A DNA stretch of 37,093 nt, from positions 1 through 37,093 of the forward strand of contig JAGXGJ010000076.1 in the NCBI GenBank assembly GCA_024636875.1, given 5' to 3'. A program made the translations under genes and the position numbers. The first letter of the stretch is position 1. Every line of letters begins with the position of its first letter. This document shows positions 8,471 through 16,843 of this stretch, one piece after another. Under the pieces are notes generated by a model. The model searched no databases. It saw nothing but the letters and a program-made list of their open reading frames with translations, and was not told the origin of the DNA. The DNA comes from Methylococcaceae bacterium (GTDB lineage: Bacteria > Pseudomonadota > Gammaproteobacteria > Methylococcales > Methylomonadaceae).

Positions 8471-9202
8471 GTGTCTCGACTTTACATCGGTACCAGCGGC
8501 TGGAGCTATCAGCATTGGCAAGACTGCTTTTACACCGGCGTTGCACGAAAAGACTGGCTGAAATTCTACGCAGAGCGCTTTTCTGCCGTGGAAATTAACG
8601 GCACTTTTTATCGCCTGCAAAATCCCGGTACGTTTAAAAAATGGTTCGACGAAACCCCGGCAACGTTCCGGTTCGCATTAAAAGCCAACAGGTACCTAAC
8701 GCATAATAAAAAATTACTCGATCCAGAGGCATCGGTATTGATTGAGAAAAACCATGCCGAAGCACTCGGAGAAAAACTGGCTGCGGTGTTGTGGCAGCTG
8801 CCCGGTATGTTAAAAAAGGATTCGGTCCGGCTCAAAGGGTTTATCGACGCCTTGCAGCAGTGGCCAGAAGTGCGCCATGCCATAGAATTCAGACACGCAT
8901 CCTGGTTTGATGAAGAAACGGCTGATTGTCTGGCTCAAGCGGAAATCGCCGTGTGCCTGTCGGATGCCGAAACCTGGCCGATGTGGGATCGTATCACCTC
9001 AAACCTTGTTTATATTCGTTTGCATGGACACATGCGAACCTATGCATCATCCTACAGTGCATCAGAACTGGTCTATTGGGCTGAACGCATTGCCCGGTGG
9101 TCTGGGCAAGGCAAGGAGGTGCACGTTTATTTTGACAACGACGCCGAATGCGCCGCGCCTTTTAATGCCTTAACATTGCAAGAATTGTTAGCCGTTTTAT
9201 AA
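8471..9202 (+). CDS. DUF72 (YecE-like) family protein
   Basis: 243 residues, GTG start 4 bases after the rtcB stop with TAAGG just upstream. DUF72 hallmarks are LYIGTSGWSYQHW at the N-terminus, YAERFSAVEINGTFYRLQ, FALKANRYLTH, AVLWQLPG, HAIEFRHASWF, VYIRLHGH and VHVYFDNDAECAAPFNA. The family adopts a TIM-barrel-like fold and has no proven biochemical role. Its tight position suggests co-transcription with archease and RtcB, which would make it a candidate accessory in RNA repair; that is inference only. Confidence 0.88.
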   Translation: MSRLYIGTSGWSYQHWQDCFYTGVARKDWLKFYAERFSAVEINGTFYRLQNPGTFKKWFDETPATFRFALKANRYLTHNKKLLDPEASVLIEKNHAEALGEKLAAVLWQLPGMLKKDSVRLKGFIDALQQWPEVRHAIEFRHASWFDEETADCLAQAEIAVCLSDAETWPMWDRITSNLVYIRLHGHMRTYASSYSASELVYWAERIARWSGQGKEVHVYFDNDAECAAPFNALTLQELLAVL

Positions 9203-9312
9203 AGTTGGCATGTGTTCTCGTGTCCGCAAAAAGGCATTTAAAAAATTAGCAAAAACGCGACTCATCTTGATCCGGGCAATTAATCATGATGCGATTGTCA
9301 TGACCGTCCGAA

Positions 9313-10908
9313 TCAATAATAGACTCTGAATGACCGCTGTATTTCATCAAACTCAAAAAGGTAGGGCTGCGCCACCTGGTGATTATTAACCACGACAATG
9401 AGATCATGAGAAAAAACCGACGTGTTGTACCAGTTAAAACTGCCTTCTATGACAATCGAATCGTCGACAACGCAATATTTGGAATGAATGGGTGAATAAG
9501 GAACGGGGTGATCGTCTTGCCCATATACCAGACCCACCGGAATACCGGCATTTTTTAGTCGCTGCACTGCCGGCAGCAGCGGGCGATTGAGTTCTTCCCA
9601 CATAGGCCGCGCTACACCAATCCGACCCTGTCTGGCCAGATGGCCATTAAAGAGAATATGGACATAAACCCCTCTGTCCTGGGCATGGATCAAGGCATCA
9701 ACGACACTGTCATGATGATCTCCCAATAGGTCGCCCATCAAAAACAAACACAGCTTGATCGAATGTCTGGCACGGTGAATTTCGGCCAGGATGGCATGAT
9801 GCGGGCGATAGGGCCTCCCGTTGAGCATATGATGTCTGCCGAAAGTGTAGAGCAGATTGAAATGGCTCAACGGATCAATGCCATATTTTTGATTAACGCC
9901 GCCGCGTTGACTCTGGAATATATTGTCCAGCAGACGGCATACGCCCTTGGTATGAAAGGTCATCCCCGATTCCCAGTTGGCCCACCAGCGATCGAAGGTA
10001 ATATTAAATGAACCCAGAATGCAATCCTCATCGTTAAAAATGACAAATTTTGTGTGCATATCCGGTTCAACTTCAATGAGGTGATGTCTGGGTGTGCAGA
10101 AGACGCCTATCAGTTCAACTCTGGCGCGCTTCAAACGGGCATAATTTTGATTGTTGGTGAGCGTCATCTTGCGCCAGTCGACAATACACTGAACCAGGAC
10201 CCCCTGGTGACTGGCATGGATCAAATGGGAAATGAAATCGTAATCATCTATACAATCAACGCTGACCTTGATGGTACAAAGCCGGCCAGGATTTTCCCAT
10301 TTGCTATGTATCACCTTGTCTATATGGTCATGGATAAAACGTTTGGGATGATAGGGATGGTACTGCTGGCCTTTGGTAAATTTGGGAGTAAGGTTCAAGG
10401 ATTCGAAATGGTGATTATACCAGTCGGCGTCGCACTGTAATTCGCCGGTATTCAATTCATAGGTTCGATAGGCATTAGGGGTCGACCATTCTCCGGAGAT
10501 CCTTCGATATTGCGGGTGCCCATCCTGAACCTGATGCCTGTCCATGAAAATGTAGTCATTTTGTGAAGGAATGGAGTGTTCATCCAGATGCACAATGAAA
10601 GAAAACTTGACGCAGTTTATCGGACCCAAGTTGTTGGAAAACGGGTGGATATAAAAATCGCGCGTACTGCGCTTGTGCCGATCCCATTGGACATCAAAGA
10701 CGTCCGTATCAACAATGTAGGTTTCGCATGTACCATGGTCGCGATACACTTTAAGTATAACCTTGACATTGGCCTGAGCACCGTAGAAAACATCAAATTC
10801 TATTTTTCCCCAGCGAATATCAAATTTATCATTGATATCATTGGCTTTTTGAAAATAGCCGCCCAGATGCCCATGAGTGGGCATGGCATAATGTTCTGCT
10901 ATTTGCAT
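9313..10908 (-). CDS. Phospholipase D-superfamily protein with two HKD motifs
   Basis: 531 residues. The N-terminal ~170 are beta-rich and unrecognised (WGKIEFDVFYGAQANVKVILKV). Two PLD half-domains follow: HTKFVIFNDEDCILGSFN (H285, K287) and HSKYCVVDDSIVIEGSFNW (H475, K477), both with the HxK(x)nGS(x)N layout. PLD-family enzymes hydrolyse or transfer phosphodiesters through a His intermediate; substrates range from lipids to nucleic acids. No signal peptide or membrane segment is seen, so it is probably cytoplasmic. The start ATG follows AAGGTGATGAG. It is the last gene of the minus-strand run glgB-glgA-CBM21/EEP-PLD, separated from the EEP gene by 183 bases containing a MITE. A role in glycogen metabolism is inferred from position only; nuclease or phospholipase remain possible. 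Confidence 0.8.
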   Translation of the reverse strand: MQIAEHYAMPTHGHLGGYFQKANDINDKFDIRWGKIEFDVFYGAQANVKVILKVYRDHGTCETYIVDTDVFDVQWDRHKRSTRDFYIHPFSNNLGPINCVKFSFIVHLDEHSIPSQNDYIFMDRHQVQDGHPQYRRISGEWSTPNAYRTYELNTGELQCDADWYNHHFESLNLTPKFTKGQQYHPYHPKRFIHDHIDKVIHSKWENPGRLCTIKVSVDCIDDYDFISHLIHASHQGVLVQCIVDWRKMTLTNNQNYARLKRARVELIGVFCTPRHHLIEVEPDMHTKFVIFNDEDCILGSFNITFDRWWANWESGMTFHTKGVCRLLDNIFQSQRGGVNQKYGIDPLSHFNLLYTFGRHHMLNGRPYRPHHAILAEIHRARHSIKLCLFLMGDLLGDHHDSVVDALIHAQDRGVYVHILFNGHLARQGRIGVARPMWEELNRPLLPAVQRLKNAGIPVGLVYGQDDHPVPYSPIHSKYCVVDDSIVIEGSFNWYNTSVFSHDLIVVVNNHQVAQPYLFEFDEIQRSFRVYY

Positions 10909-11007
10909 CTCATCACCTTGTACAAAATTAAGCTTGTTATGTTATTTTGATTCATCTTAGCGGATGGTTCTAGATAGTCGTTAACAAAGGTGTTCCACGG
11001 ACAGAGT

Positions 11008-11112
11008 TATAGGAGCCAAAGTTGGTAAAGCGACCTTTGTAATACCCTCACCCTAACCCTCTCCCAAAGGGAGAGGGGACTTTGTGTCGCTTTACCAACG
11101 TCGGACTCTATA
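11008..11112. mobile_element. 105-bp MITE-like palindromic element, copy 1
   Basis: Runs from TATAGGAGCC to GGACTCTATA. The outer ~27 bases form imperfect terminal inverted repeats (22 of 27 match, including GTTGGTAAAGCGAC). The centre is a GC-rich hairpin, CCCTCTCCC-AAA-GGGAGAGGG. A second copy at 31561-31665 has the same length and differs at two positions. Its right edge lies inside the end of the CBM21-EEP gene and supplies that gene's stop codon. Confidence 0.8.
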
Positions 11113-12615
11113 CTTCGGTTCAAAGGTCATAAGATAGCCATTATGATCCGAGACTCTGCCATAATCTTCTTCTGTAAACAGCTCTCTTCCTGAAATGATG
11201 TGTAAATCACTCGCCTTGTTCATGAAAATATAATCAATACGATAATCATCGGCAAGATAATGCTGCCAGTAGGGATCATTCACTTTAAAGATTTTTTCAA
11301 ACACGTCATGGGCGCTGGCATCTAGAAACTGGTCTTCATATTCCCTGGAGTTGACCACCAGTTGATAGCCTTCTGATCCTGCCGTGATATTAAAATCACC
11401 GCACAACAGGGTGCCGCTGACATCCGTTGTCTGGTTATCAGCCGCCCACCTGCTCAGCTCTTTAAACTGTTCTGGAAAGCCGTCGTCCCACCAGCTCAGG
11501 TGCGCCGAAAAAAAATTGATTAAGCCCATATAGGGAACATGCACTTGAGCCATAACCACTTTTCTGGTGTGAATGTCATAGGGATCATGAATGTTTGATA
11601 CATATTTTGATGCCTGTTTCAACATCGGGTAGCGGCTCAAAATGGCCACGCCTTCGCGATATTTGTTAAAACCCAAATGCGCCCAATCGGCATGAATATG
11701 GTATGGCTTTTTCAGCTGGTCATTAATTATTTTAGCCGAATTGCTATTCCAGTCGCCATGCCCTTCATTCCAGAGTTCAGCCACTTCCTGAAGACAGACA
11801 ATATCAACATCCAGCTCGTTAATGGCCCTGGCTATTTGTGAAAACTTGGTGTCCTGATTTTCTTCCTGATAACAATGCAGATTGAGGATCATAACGTTTA
11901 GTGGTTCATGACTAAGCGAGTAATTCTTGCCATAGTTGTTGTCCCATATAATCTGATCCCTGCATTCGCAGGAAATGGTATATTGCAATCGAAAAGCATC
12001 GTTGATCTTGAGCAATCCCTGCCAAATCTGGGATCCGTATTGATTCGGATTCCTGGCATTACTACGGGATTTTTCATTCCAATAGTTTCTTTTGAAATGG
12101 CAGGGGGTAAGATGCGTGTGCTGCCAATTGTCCGTTGTCCAGTGAATAGTGACTGTTTCAGCATGAACTGAATGATTTACCGATACTGTGATGGGAACGT
12201 GTTTCTGGCCCTCTTTCAGCCGGTTCTCAAAGCCAATGTTCAGTACCGGCTGAGTGGTTACTACTTTAATTCCGGAGTCGGCCTGGCTGGAATAATTCAG
12301 GCCCTGCTTATTGTCCCAATATTCTCTGCCCAGTGTTTGATAACGCAAGGCAAACTTGATATTACCCTGGAGTGATTTATCTGCTGCGGAATTAAATGTT
12401 GCATGAGCCCGCCAGTACTCTTTATTATCCTCCAGCTTGCTGTGCCAGCTTGCCGATAGGGTTTGCCATTCATCATCCTCGCCTGCCCAGAGAACATCTA
12501 TTTTCTTGTCATGGCTTAAGTTTTCTACCAGCATAAAAAACGACAGTTCCTGTTGAAGAGCTCTTTTTTTTCTGGAAATTATATTTTCTACATACAGCAG
12601 CTGGATTTCATTCAT
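11092..12615 (-). CDS. Tandem CBM21-like glycogen-binding modules fused to an endonuclease/exonuclease/phosphatase (EEP) domain
   Basis: 507 residues, no signal peptide. Module 1 (~8-110) has VENLSHDKKIDVLWAGEDDEW and ends GREYWDNKQGLNY. Module 2 (~120-233) ends IIWDNNYGKNY. These EYWDNNxGxNY endings are the hallmark of CBM21, the glycogen-targeting module of eukaryotic PP1 regulatory subunits. The C-terminal EEP domain has all expected residues: N245 in MILNLH, E277 in CLQEV, H372 in SAHLSWW, D407 and N409 in CGDFNI, D461 in RIDYIFM, and D490-H491 in VSDHNGY. EEP enzymes are metal-dependent phosphodiesterases or phosphatases (DNases, inositol-phosphate phosphatases, sphingomyelinases). The gene starts 40 bases after glgA. 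The last residues YRVRRW and the stop come from the MITE. I infer a glycogen-bound phosphoesterase of unknown substrate. Confidence 0.8.
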   Translation of the reverse strand: MNEIQLLYVENIISRKKRALQQELSFFMLVENLSHDKKIDVLWAGEDDEWQTLSASWHSKLEDNKEYWRAHATFNSAADKSLQGNIKFALRYQTLGREYWDNKQGLNYSSQADSGIKVVTTQPVLNIGFENRLKEGQKHVPITVSVNHSVHAETVTIHWTTDNWQHTHLTPCHFKRNYWNEKSRSNARNPNQYGSQIWQGLLKINDAFRLQYTISCECRDQIIWDNNYGKNYSLSHEPLNVMILNLHCYQEENQDTKFSQIARAINELDVDIVCLQEVAELWNEGHGDWNSNSAKIINDQLKKPYHIHADWAHLGFNKYREGVAILSRYPMLKQASKYVSNIHDPYDIHTRKVVMAQVHVPYMGLINFFSAHLSWWDDGFPEQFKELSRWAADNQTTDVSGTLLCGDFNITAGSEGYQLVVNSREYEDQFLDASAHDVFEKIFKVNDPYWQHYLADDYRIDYIFMNKASDLHIISGRELFTEEDYGRVSDHNGYLMTFEPKYRVRRW

Positions 12616-12655
12616 CCGTTATCTCCATCAGTAGCGACGTATAAAACGCGTACAA

Positions 12656-14122
12656 TTAATCTCCCCGGCGCGATAGTTGCGTATCAGCTTCAAGTTTTTC
12701 ATATAACGCCAGATACTGCTCAGCGCTGCGCTGCCAGGAGAAATCCATTTTTAAGGCATTAGTCTGCATTTTCTTCCAGGTATCAGGATAGCTATATAAA
12801 ATCAGGGCACGCTTAATGGCTTCCAGCAAAGAACTTGAACTGGCTTCGTTGAAGACGATACCACTCGCCGTTTGATTGGCTAATGTTTCAGGCAAGGTAT
12901 CTACGACAGTATCAGCCAACCCTCCGGTTTTTCTGACTACAGGAATTGTGCCGTAGCGTTGGCTGTACATTTGATTCAAACCGCAGGGCTCAAACCGTGA
13001 TGGCATTAAGAAAATATCAGCTCCGGCTTCGATGACATGAGCCAGCGTTTCATCGTAGCCAATATGTATCGCGATGTTATCAGGATAGAGCTCAGCCAGT
13101 TTTTTTAGCTGTTTTTCAAAGCCTTTATCGCCACTGCCGAGCAAGACAAATTGCATATCCATGGCGGCCATCTCAGGAATACATTCTATAATCAGGTCTA
13201 TGCCTTTTTGTTCAACCAGTCGGCCGATGAGTCCAAGGAGAGGGATGCGCTCATTAACTGGCAGTGCGAATCTTCTTTGTAATTCATATTTATTGAGCAG
13301 TTTTTTGTTGAGCGTTGTTGCTGAATAGTGCTGGGTAATATAGGGATCGGTTTCAGGATTCCATTGATCAAGATCAATACCGTTAATAATACCGCCTAAA
13401 GATTCTTTTCGATGACCCAGCAACCCTTCAAGGCCATAACCAAATTCCGGCGTTTGAATTTCCAGTGCGTAGGTCGGACTAACGGTAGTAATATAATCTG
13501 CATAAACCAGTCCACCTTTAATGAAAGACAGCATTTCATGAAACTCCAGCCCTTCAGGCTGCCATAACTTGCCAGGCAAGTTTAATGTGGCTGCGGTACT
13601 GCCAGTGAACAAGCCCTGATAAGCCATGTTATGTATAGTAAAAACGGTCGCTGGCCGGTCTTGCTCAAGCGATAATAAAGCCGGAACCAAACCGCTTTGC
13701 CAGTCGTTACAGTGGACTATATCGGGTTTCCAGCCCTGATGAATCCTGTCCATGGCAGCCTCGACAGCGATGCGGCAAAATAACGCAAACCGTTCAGCAT
13801 TAATGGGCCAGGGTTCGCCCTGTTCGTCAATATAGGGGTTGCCTGGATAGTTGTAGTAGACCGGATAATCAACCAGCCAGACAGTCACATGGCTGCCAGG
13901 CATGCGGGTTTCAAGTATATTAACGCTTCGGTTATCAACGCGAATGGAACAAAGAAAACGGACTTTTTCAGTGGTTTTTAAAGCCTGATAATTGGGTAGA
14001 ATTAATTTTATGTCTTGGGATAACTCAGCTAATGCTTTAGGCAGACTGCCGCAAACATCAGCAAGGCCTCCGGTTTTAATCAGAGGGTGTGCTTCACTGG
14101 TAACAAAAAGTATTTTTTTCAT
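12656..14122 (-). CDS. glgA: Glycogen synthase (ADP-glucose type, GT5)
   Basis: 488 residues, normal for bacterial GlgA. It extends alpha-1,4-glucan chains using ADP-glucose from GlgC. The N-terminal MKKILFVTSEAHPLIKTGGL carries the KTGGL ADP-glucose-binding motif. Further motifs are HCNDWQSGLVP, VFTIHNMAYQG, NGIDLDQWNP, and LIGRLVEQKG. The C-terminal PSRFEPCGLNQM and RKTGGLADTV complete the GT-B donor site. It lies 93 bases downstream of glgB on the same strand and 40 bases upstream of the CBM21-EEP gene, so the three are probably co-transcribed. Confidence 0.96.
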   Translation of the reverse strand: MKKILFVTSEAHPLIKTGGLADVCGSLPKALAELSQDIKLILPNYQALKTTEKVRFLCSIRVDNRSVNILETRMPGSHVTVWLVDYPVYYNYPGNPYIDEQGEPWPINAERFALFCRIAVEAAMDRIHQGWKPDIVHCNDWQSGLVPALLSLEQDRPATVFTIHNMAYQGLFTGSTAATLNLPGKLWQPEGLEFHEMLSFIKGGLVYADYITTVSPTYALEIQTPEFGYGLEGLLGHRKESLGGIINGIDLDQWNPETDPYITQHYSATTLNKKLLNKYELQRRFALPVNERIPLLGLIGRLVEQKGIDLIIECIPEMAAMDMQFVLLGSGDKGFEKQLKKLAELYPDNIAIHIGYDETLAHVIEAGADIFLMPSRFEPCGLNQMYSQRYGTIPVVRKTGGLADTVVDTLPETLANQTASGIVFNEASSSSLLEAIKRALILYSYPDTWKKMQTNALKMDFSWQRSAEQYLALYEKLEADTQLSRRGD

Positions 14123-14152
14123 ATGATTCTTATGAAATCAACCATAGCTGCA

Positions 14153-14175
14153 GGGTGCGCTGGTGGTGCGCACCC
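14153..14175. other. Hairpin in the glgB-glgA spacer
   Basis: GGGTGCGC and GCGCACCC form a perfect 8-bp stem around TGGTGGT. In the direction of transcription no U-tract follows, so it is not a typical terminator. It might be an mRNA-processing or stabilising hairpin between glgB and glgA. A nearby ACGGTTCGCCTGGAGC resembles part of the REP sequence. Confidence 0.4.
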
Positions 14176-14215
14176 AGTGTGGAAAGTAACGGTTCGCCTG
14201 GAGCGGCCCCACCGG

Positions 14216-16747
14216 CTATAATTTTAAGATCAAAGCCCCCAAAGGCGGCAAGGTAAGGCTAATGGAATGCGGGTGATTCATCCACGCCGTTGGTTCTGAT
14301 GCAACTGCAGCATTACCCATGTTGCTGCCATCATAATATTTGGAGTCGGAATTAAAAATCTCGGTATAGGTGCCGGCCTCAGGCACGCCGAGCCGGTAAT
14401 TCTCTCTGGGCACGGGCGTAAAGTTGAGTACAATAATTAATTCTTCGGATTCATTTTTGCGGCGGTAACTGATGATTGATTGCTGAACGTCATGGCAATC
14501 AATCCATTCAAAACCATGAGGATCAAAATCATGGGTGAATAAAGCCGGATGTGATTTATAAACATGATTCAGGTCTTTCACTAATGTTTGCACGCCCTTA
14601 TGATGCGGGTAATCCAGTACCCACCAGTCCAAATCCTTGTTGGAATTCCATTCATTGCCTTGCCCGAACTCACAGCCCATAAACAACAGTTTTTTGCCTG
14701 GGTAAGTATACATGAAGGTATATAGCAGCCGTAAATTCGCGAAGCGCTGCCATTCATCCCCCGGCATCCTGTTAACTATAGAACCTTTCCCGTGTACTAC
14801 TTCATCATGCGAAAAAGGCAGCGTGAAGTTTTCGGTAAAGGCATAGAGCATCCCGAATGTGAGCTGGTCATGATGGTATTTGCGGTGTATGGGTTCCTCA
14901 CTCATATAAGACAGTACATCATGCATCCAACCCATATTCCATTTCATTGAAAAGCCCAGGCCGCCGGTCCATGTCGGACGGGTCACCTGAGGCCAGGCAG
15001 TGGATTCTTCGGCCATCATGACAGTACCCGGGTGCAGGTCGTGGGTGACGGTATTGAGTTCTCTGAAAAAATCAATGGCCTCCAGATTTTCGTTGCCGCC
15101 ATACATGTTAGGAATCCAGTCATTATCTTCGCGGGAATAATCCAGATAAAGCATGGATGCTACAGCATCGACTCTCAAGCCATCAAGGTGTAATTCTTCC
15201 AGCCAGAAGTTCGCGCTGGCGAGTAAAAAGTTTTTTACCTCATTACGTCCAAAGTTATAGATCAGTGTACCCCAGTCACGGTGTTCGCCTTTACGCGGGT
15301 CTTCATGTTCATACAGGGCGCTGCCATCAAATCTGGCCAAGGCAAACGCATCCTTAGGAAAATGTGCAGGCACCCAATCGAGAATAATGCCTATGTCATT
15401 TTGGTGGCAGACGTCGACAAAATAGCGGAAATCATCGGGCGTACCGTGACGGCTGGTTGGAGCAAAATAGCCTGTGGTTTGATATCCCCATGAACCATCA
15501 AAAGGATGTTCGGTTATAGGCAACAGTTCAATATGGGTGAAGCCCATCTCTTTAACATAGTTTACAAGTTCGACAGCGAGTGTCCGGTAAGTCAGGAAAT
15601 TGCCCTGATTATCCCGCCGCCACGAGCCCAGATGAACTTCATAAATAGCCATGGGTTCATGCAGCCAGTCGTGCTTGGCGCGCTGCATCATCCAGCGGGT
15701 GTCCTGCCAGTTATAAGTTTTTTCCCTGACTACAATTGACGACGTGTTTGGACGAAACTCAAATTGCTGCCCATAAGGGTCTGTCTTTAGTAGCAGCTCA
15801 TTGGTATTGCGATTTAATATTTCAAATTTGTACAAGCAACCTTCTTTTAGGCCCGGGATGAACAGCTCCCAAATACCGCTGCCACCGAGATTTCGCATCG
15901 GGTTGCAGCGGCCATCCCAGCGATTAAAGTCGCCAACCACACTGATTCGGCCGGCATTGGGAGCCCAAATGGAAAATAAAACGCCATCAATATCATCGAC
16001 AGTATGCAGGTGGCCGCCCAGTTTTTGGTATATGTGCCAGTGCCTGCCTTCGCCAAACAGATGCTGGTCAAATTCCGGAAATTGGGGGCCAAAGTCATAC
16101 GGATCATAATTCTCGTGGGTGTAGCCGTTTTTATCTACCCAGGTTAATTTATAATGCTGCGGCAGTTCTCCTTCTTTGGCGTAATATTCAAAAAAATCCG
16201 TATTAGGTATCCGGTTAAAAAAAGGTCCCTCATTGCCGAGGCGAATCGTTTCGGCGCATGGCTGATAGACTTTAACCAAAATTTGATTGTTCTTTGGATG
16301 GCGGCCCAAGACTGAAAAAGGATCATGATGTCTGGCTTCCATAATTTTTATGGAATCGGGATCCAGTTTATTTTCTTCTTTTTTCGCTATTATGGTTTTT
16401 GCAGCTTTAGGGGCTGGTGTTTGTACCTCTATTTTTGTTTTTTCAGATTTAATAGCATCAGCGGGAGCGGCTTTTGCTTCTGTTTTTGCTGCACTGGTTT
16501 TTGCCGGTTCAGGAGCTGCTGTCTTTGCTTCTTTTTTTGCATCTTCAGGTTTTTTAATATCAGAGGCAGCAGCCTTGACTTCATTTGGGTTTACGGTTTT
16601 CTTGGGATTGGACTCAATCGGTTGCGATGTTGTTTTTTCTGCAATAATTTTTGCAGATTTGGAGTCAGGCGTGTTCGCTTCCGATTTTGCTGCACTGGTT
16701 TTTGTAGCTTCAGAGTCAAGTGTATTATTAGTAGAACGCTTTTTCAC
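14216..16747 (-). CDS. glgB: 1,4-alpha-glucan branching enzyme with long low-complexity N-terminal extension
   Basis: 843 residues. Roughly residues 130-843 are a complete GlgB, which creates alpha-1,6 branches. The CBM48-like N-domain ([21 protein letters not shown]) is followed by VYEVHLGSW-type sequence ([12 protein letters not shown]), [16 protein letters not shown], the nucleophile region [15 protein letters not shown], the acid/base [10 protein letters not shown] and [12 protein letters not shown]. Residues ~1-130 are Lys/Ala/Pro/Glu/Ser/Thr-rich, with repeated units such as KTSAAK-EA and no hydrophobic core. I do not know this extension from ordinary GlgB (~730 residues). The start is GTG 16747, with GAGG about 11 bases upstream. 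It heads the minus-strand run and diverges from glgC. Confidence 0.95.
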   Translation of the reverse strand: MKKRSTNNTLDSEATKTSAAKSEANTPDSKSAKIIAEKTTSQPIESNPKKTVNPNEVKAAASDIKKPEDAKKEAKTAAPEPAKTSAAKTEAKAAPADAIKSEKTKIEVQTPAPKAAKTIIAKKEENKLDPDSIKIMEARHHDPFSVLGRHPKNNQILVKVYQPCAETIRLGNEGPFFNRIPNTDFFEYYAKEGELPQHYKLTWVDKNGYTHENYDPYDFGPQFPEFDQHLFGEGRHWHIYQKLGGHLHTVDDIDGVLFSIWAPNAGRISVVGDFNRWDGRCNPMRNLGGSGIWELFIPGLKEGCLYKFEILNRNTNELLLKTDPYGQQFEFRPNTSSIVVREKTYNWQDTRWMMQRAKHDWLHEPMAIYEVHLGSWRRDNQGNFLTYRTLAVELVNYVKEMGFTHIELLPITEHPFDGSWGYQTTGYFAPTSRHGTPDDFRYFVDVCHQNDIGIILDWVPAHFPKDAFALARFDGSALYEHEDPRKGEHRDWGTLIYNFGRNEVKNFLLASANFWLEELHLDGLRVDAVASMLYLDYSREDNDWIPNMYGGNENLEAIDFFRELNTVTHDLHPGTVMMAEESTAWPQVTRPTWTGGLGFSMKWNMGWMHDVLSYMSEEPIHRKYHHDQLTFGMLYAFTENFTLPFSHDEVVHGKGSIVNRMPGDEWQRFANLRLLYTFMYTYPGKKLLFMGCEFGQGNEWNSNKDLDWWVLDYPHHKGVQTLVKDLNHVYKSHPALFTHDFDPHGFEWIDCHDVQQSIISYRRKNESEELIIVLNFTPVPRENYRLGVPEAGTYTEIFNSDSKYYDGSNMGNAAVASEPTAWMNHPHSISLTLPPLGALILKL

Positions 16748-16843
16748 TTTGAATGGCCTCGGTGTAGTAGTAGAATGAATGTTTGGTCAATCTTACCAAA
16801 ATAACTAACAGTTGTAATATCTATATCAACATGGAGACGAAAA
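16748..16843. promoter_or_regulatory. Divergent glgB / glgC promoter region
   Basis: A 96-base gap separates the divergent glgB and glgC starts, so both promoters must lie here or inside the 5' ends. It is AT-rich (ACCAAAATAACTAACAG, TGTAATATCTATATCAAC). A ribosome site GGAGACGAAAA precedes glgC ATG 16844. I cannot assign -35/-10 boxes with certainty. Confidence 0.5.

Noticed and set aside
14153-14175. Terminator between glgB and glgA
   Set aside because: The stem is good but no U-tract follows in the direction of transcription.
16325-16804. ORFs 16325..16804 and 16350..16778 on the plus strand (Phe/Cys- or Ala/Ser/Phe-rich)
   Set aside because: They are antisense translations of the Lys/Ala-rich N-terminal tail of glgB; the composition is explained by that tail.
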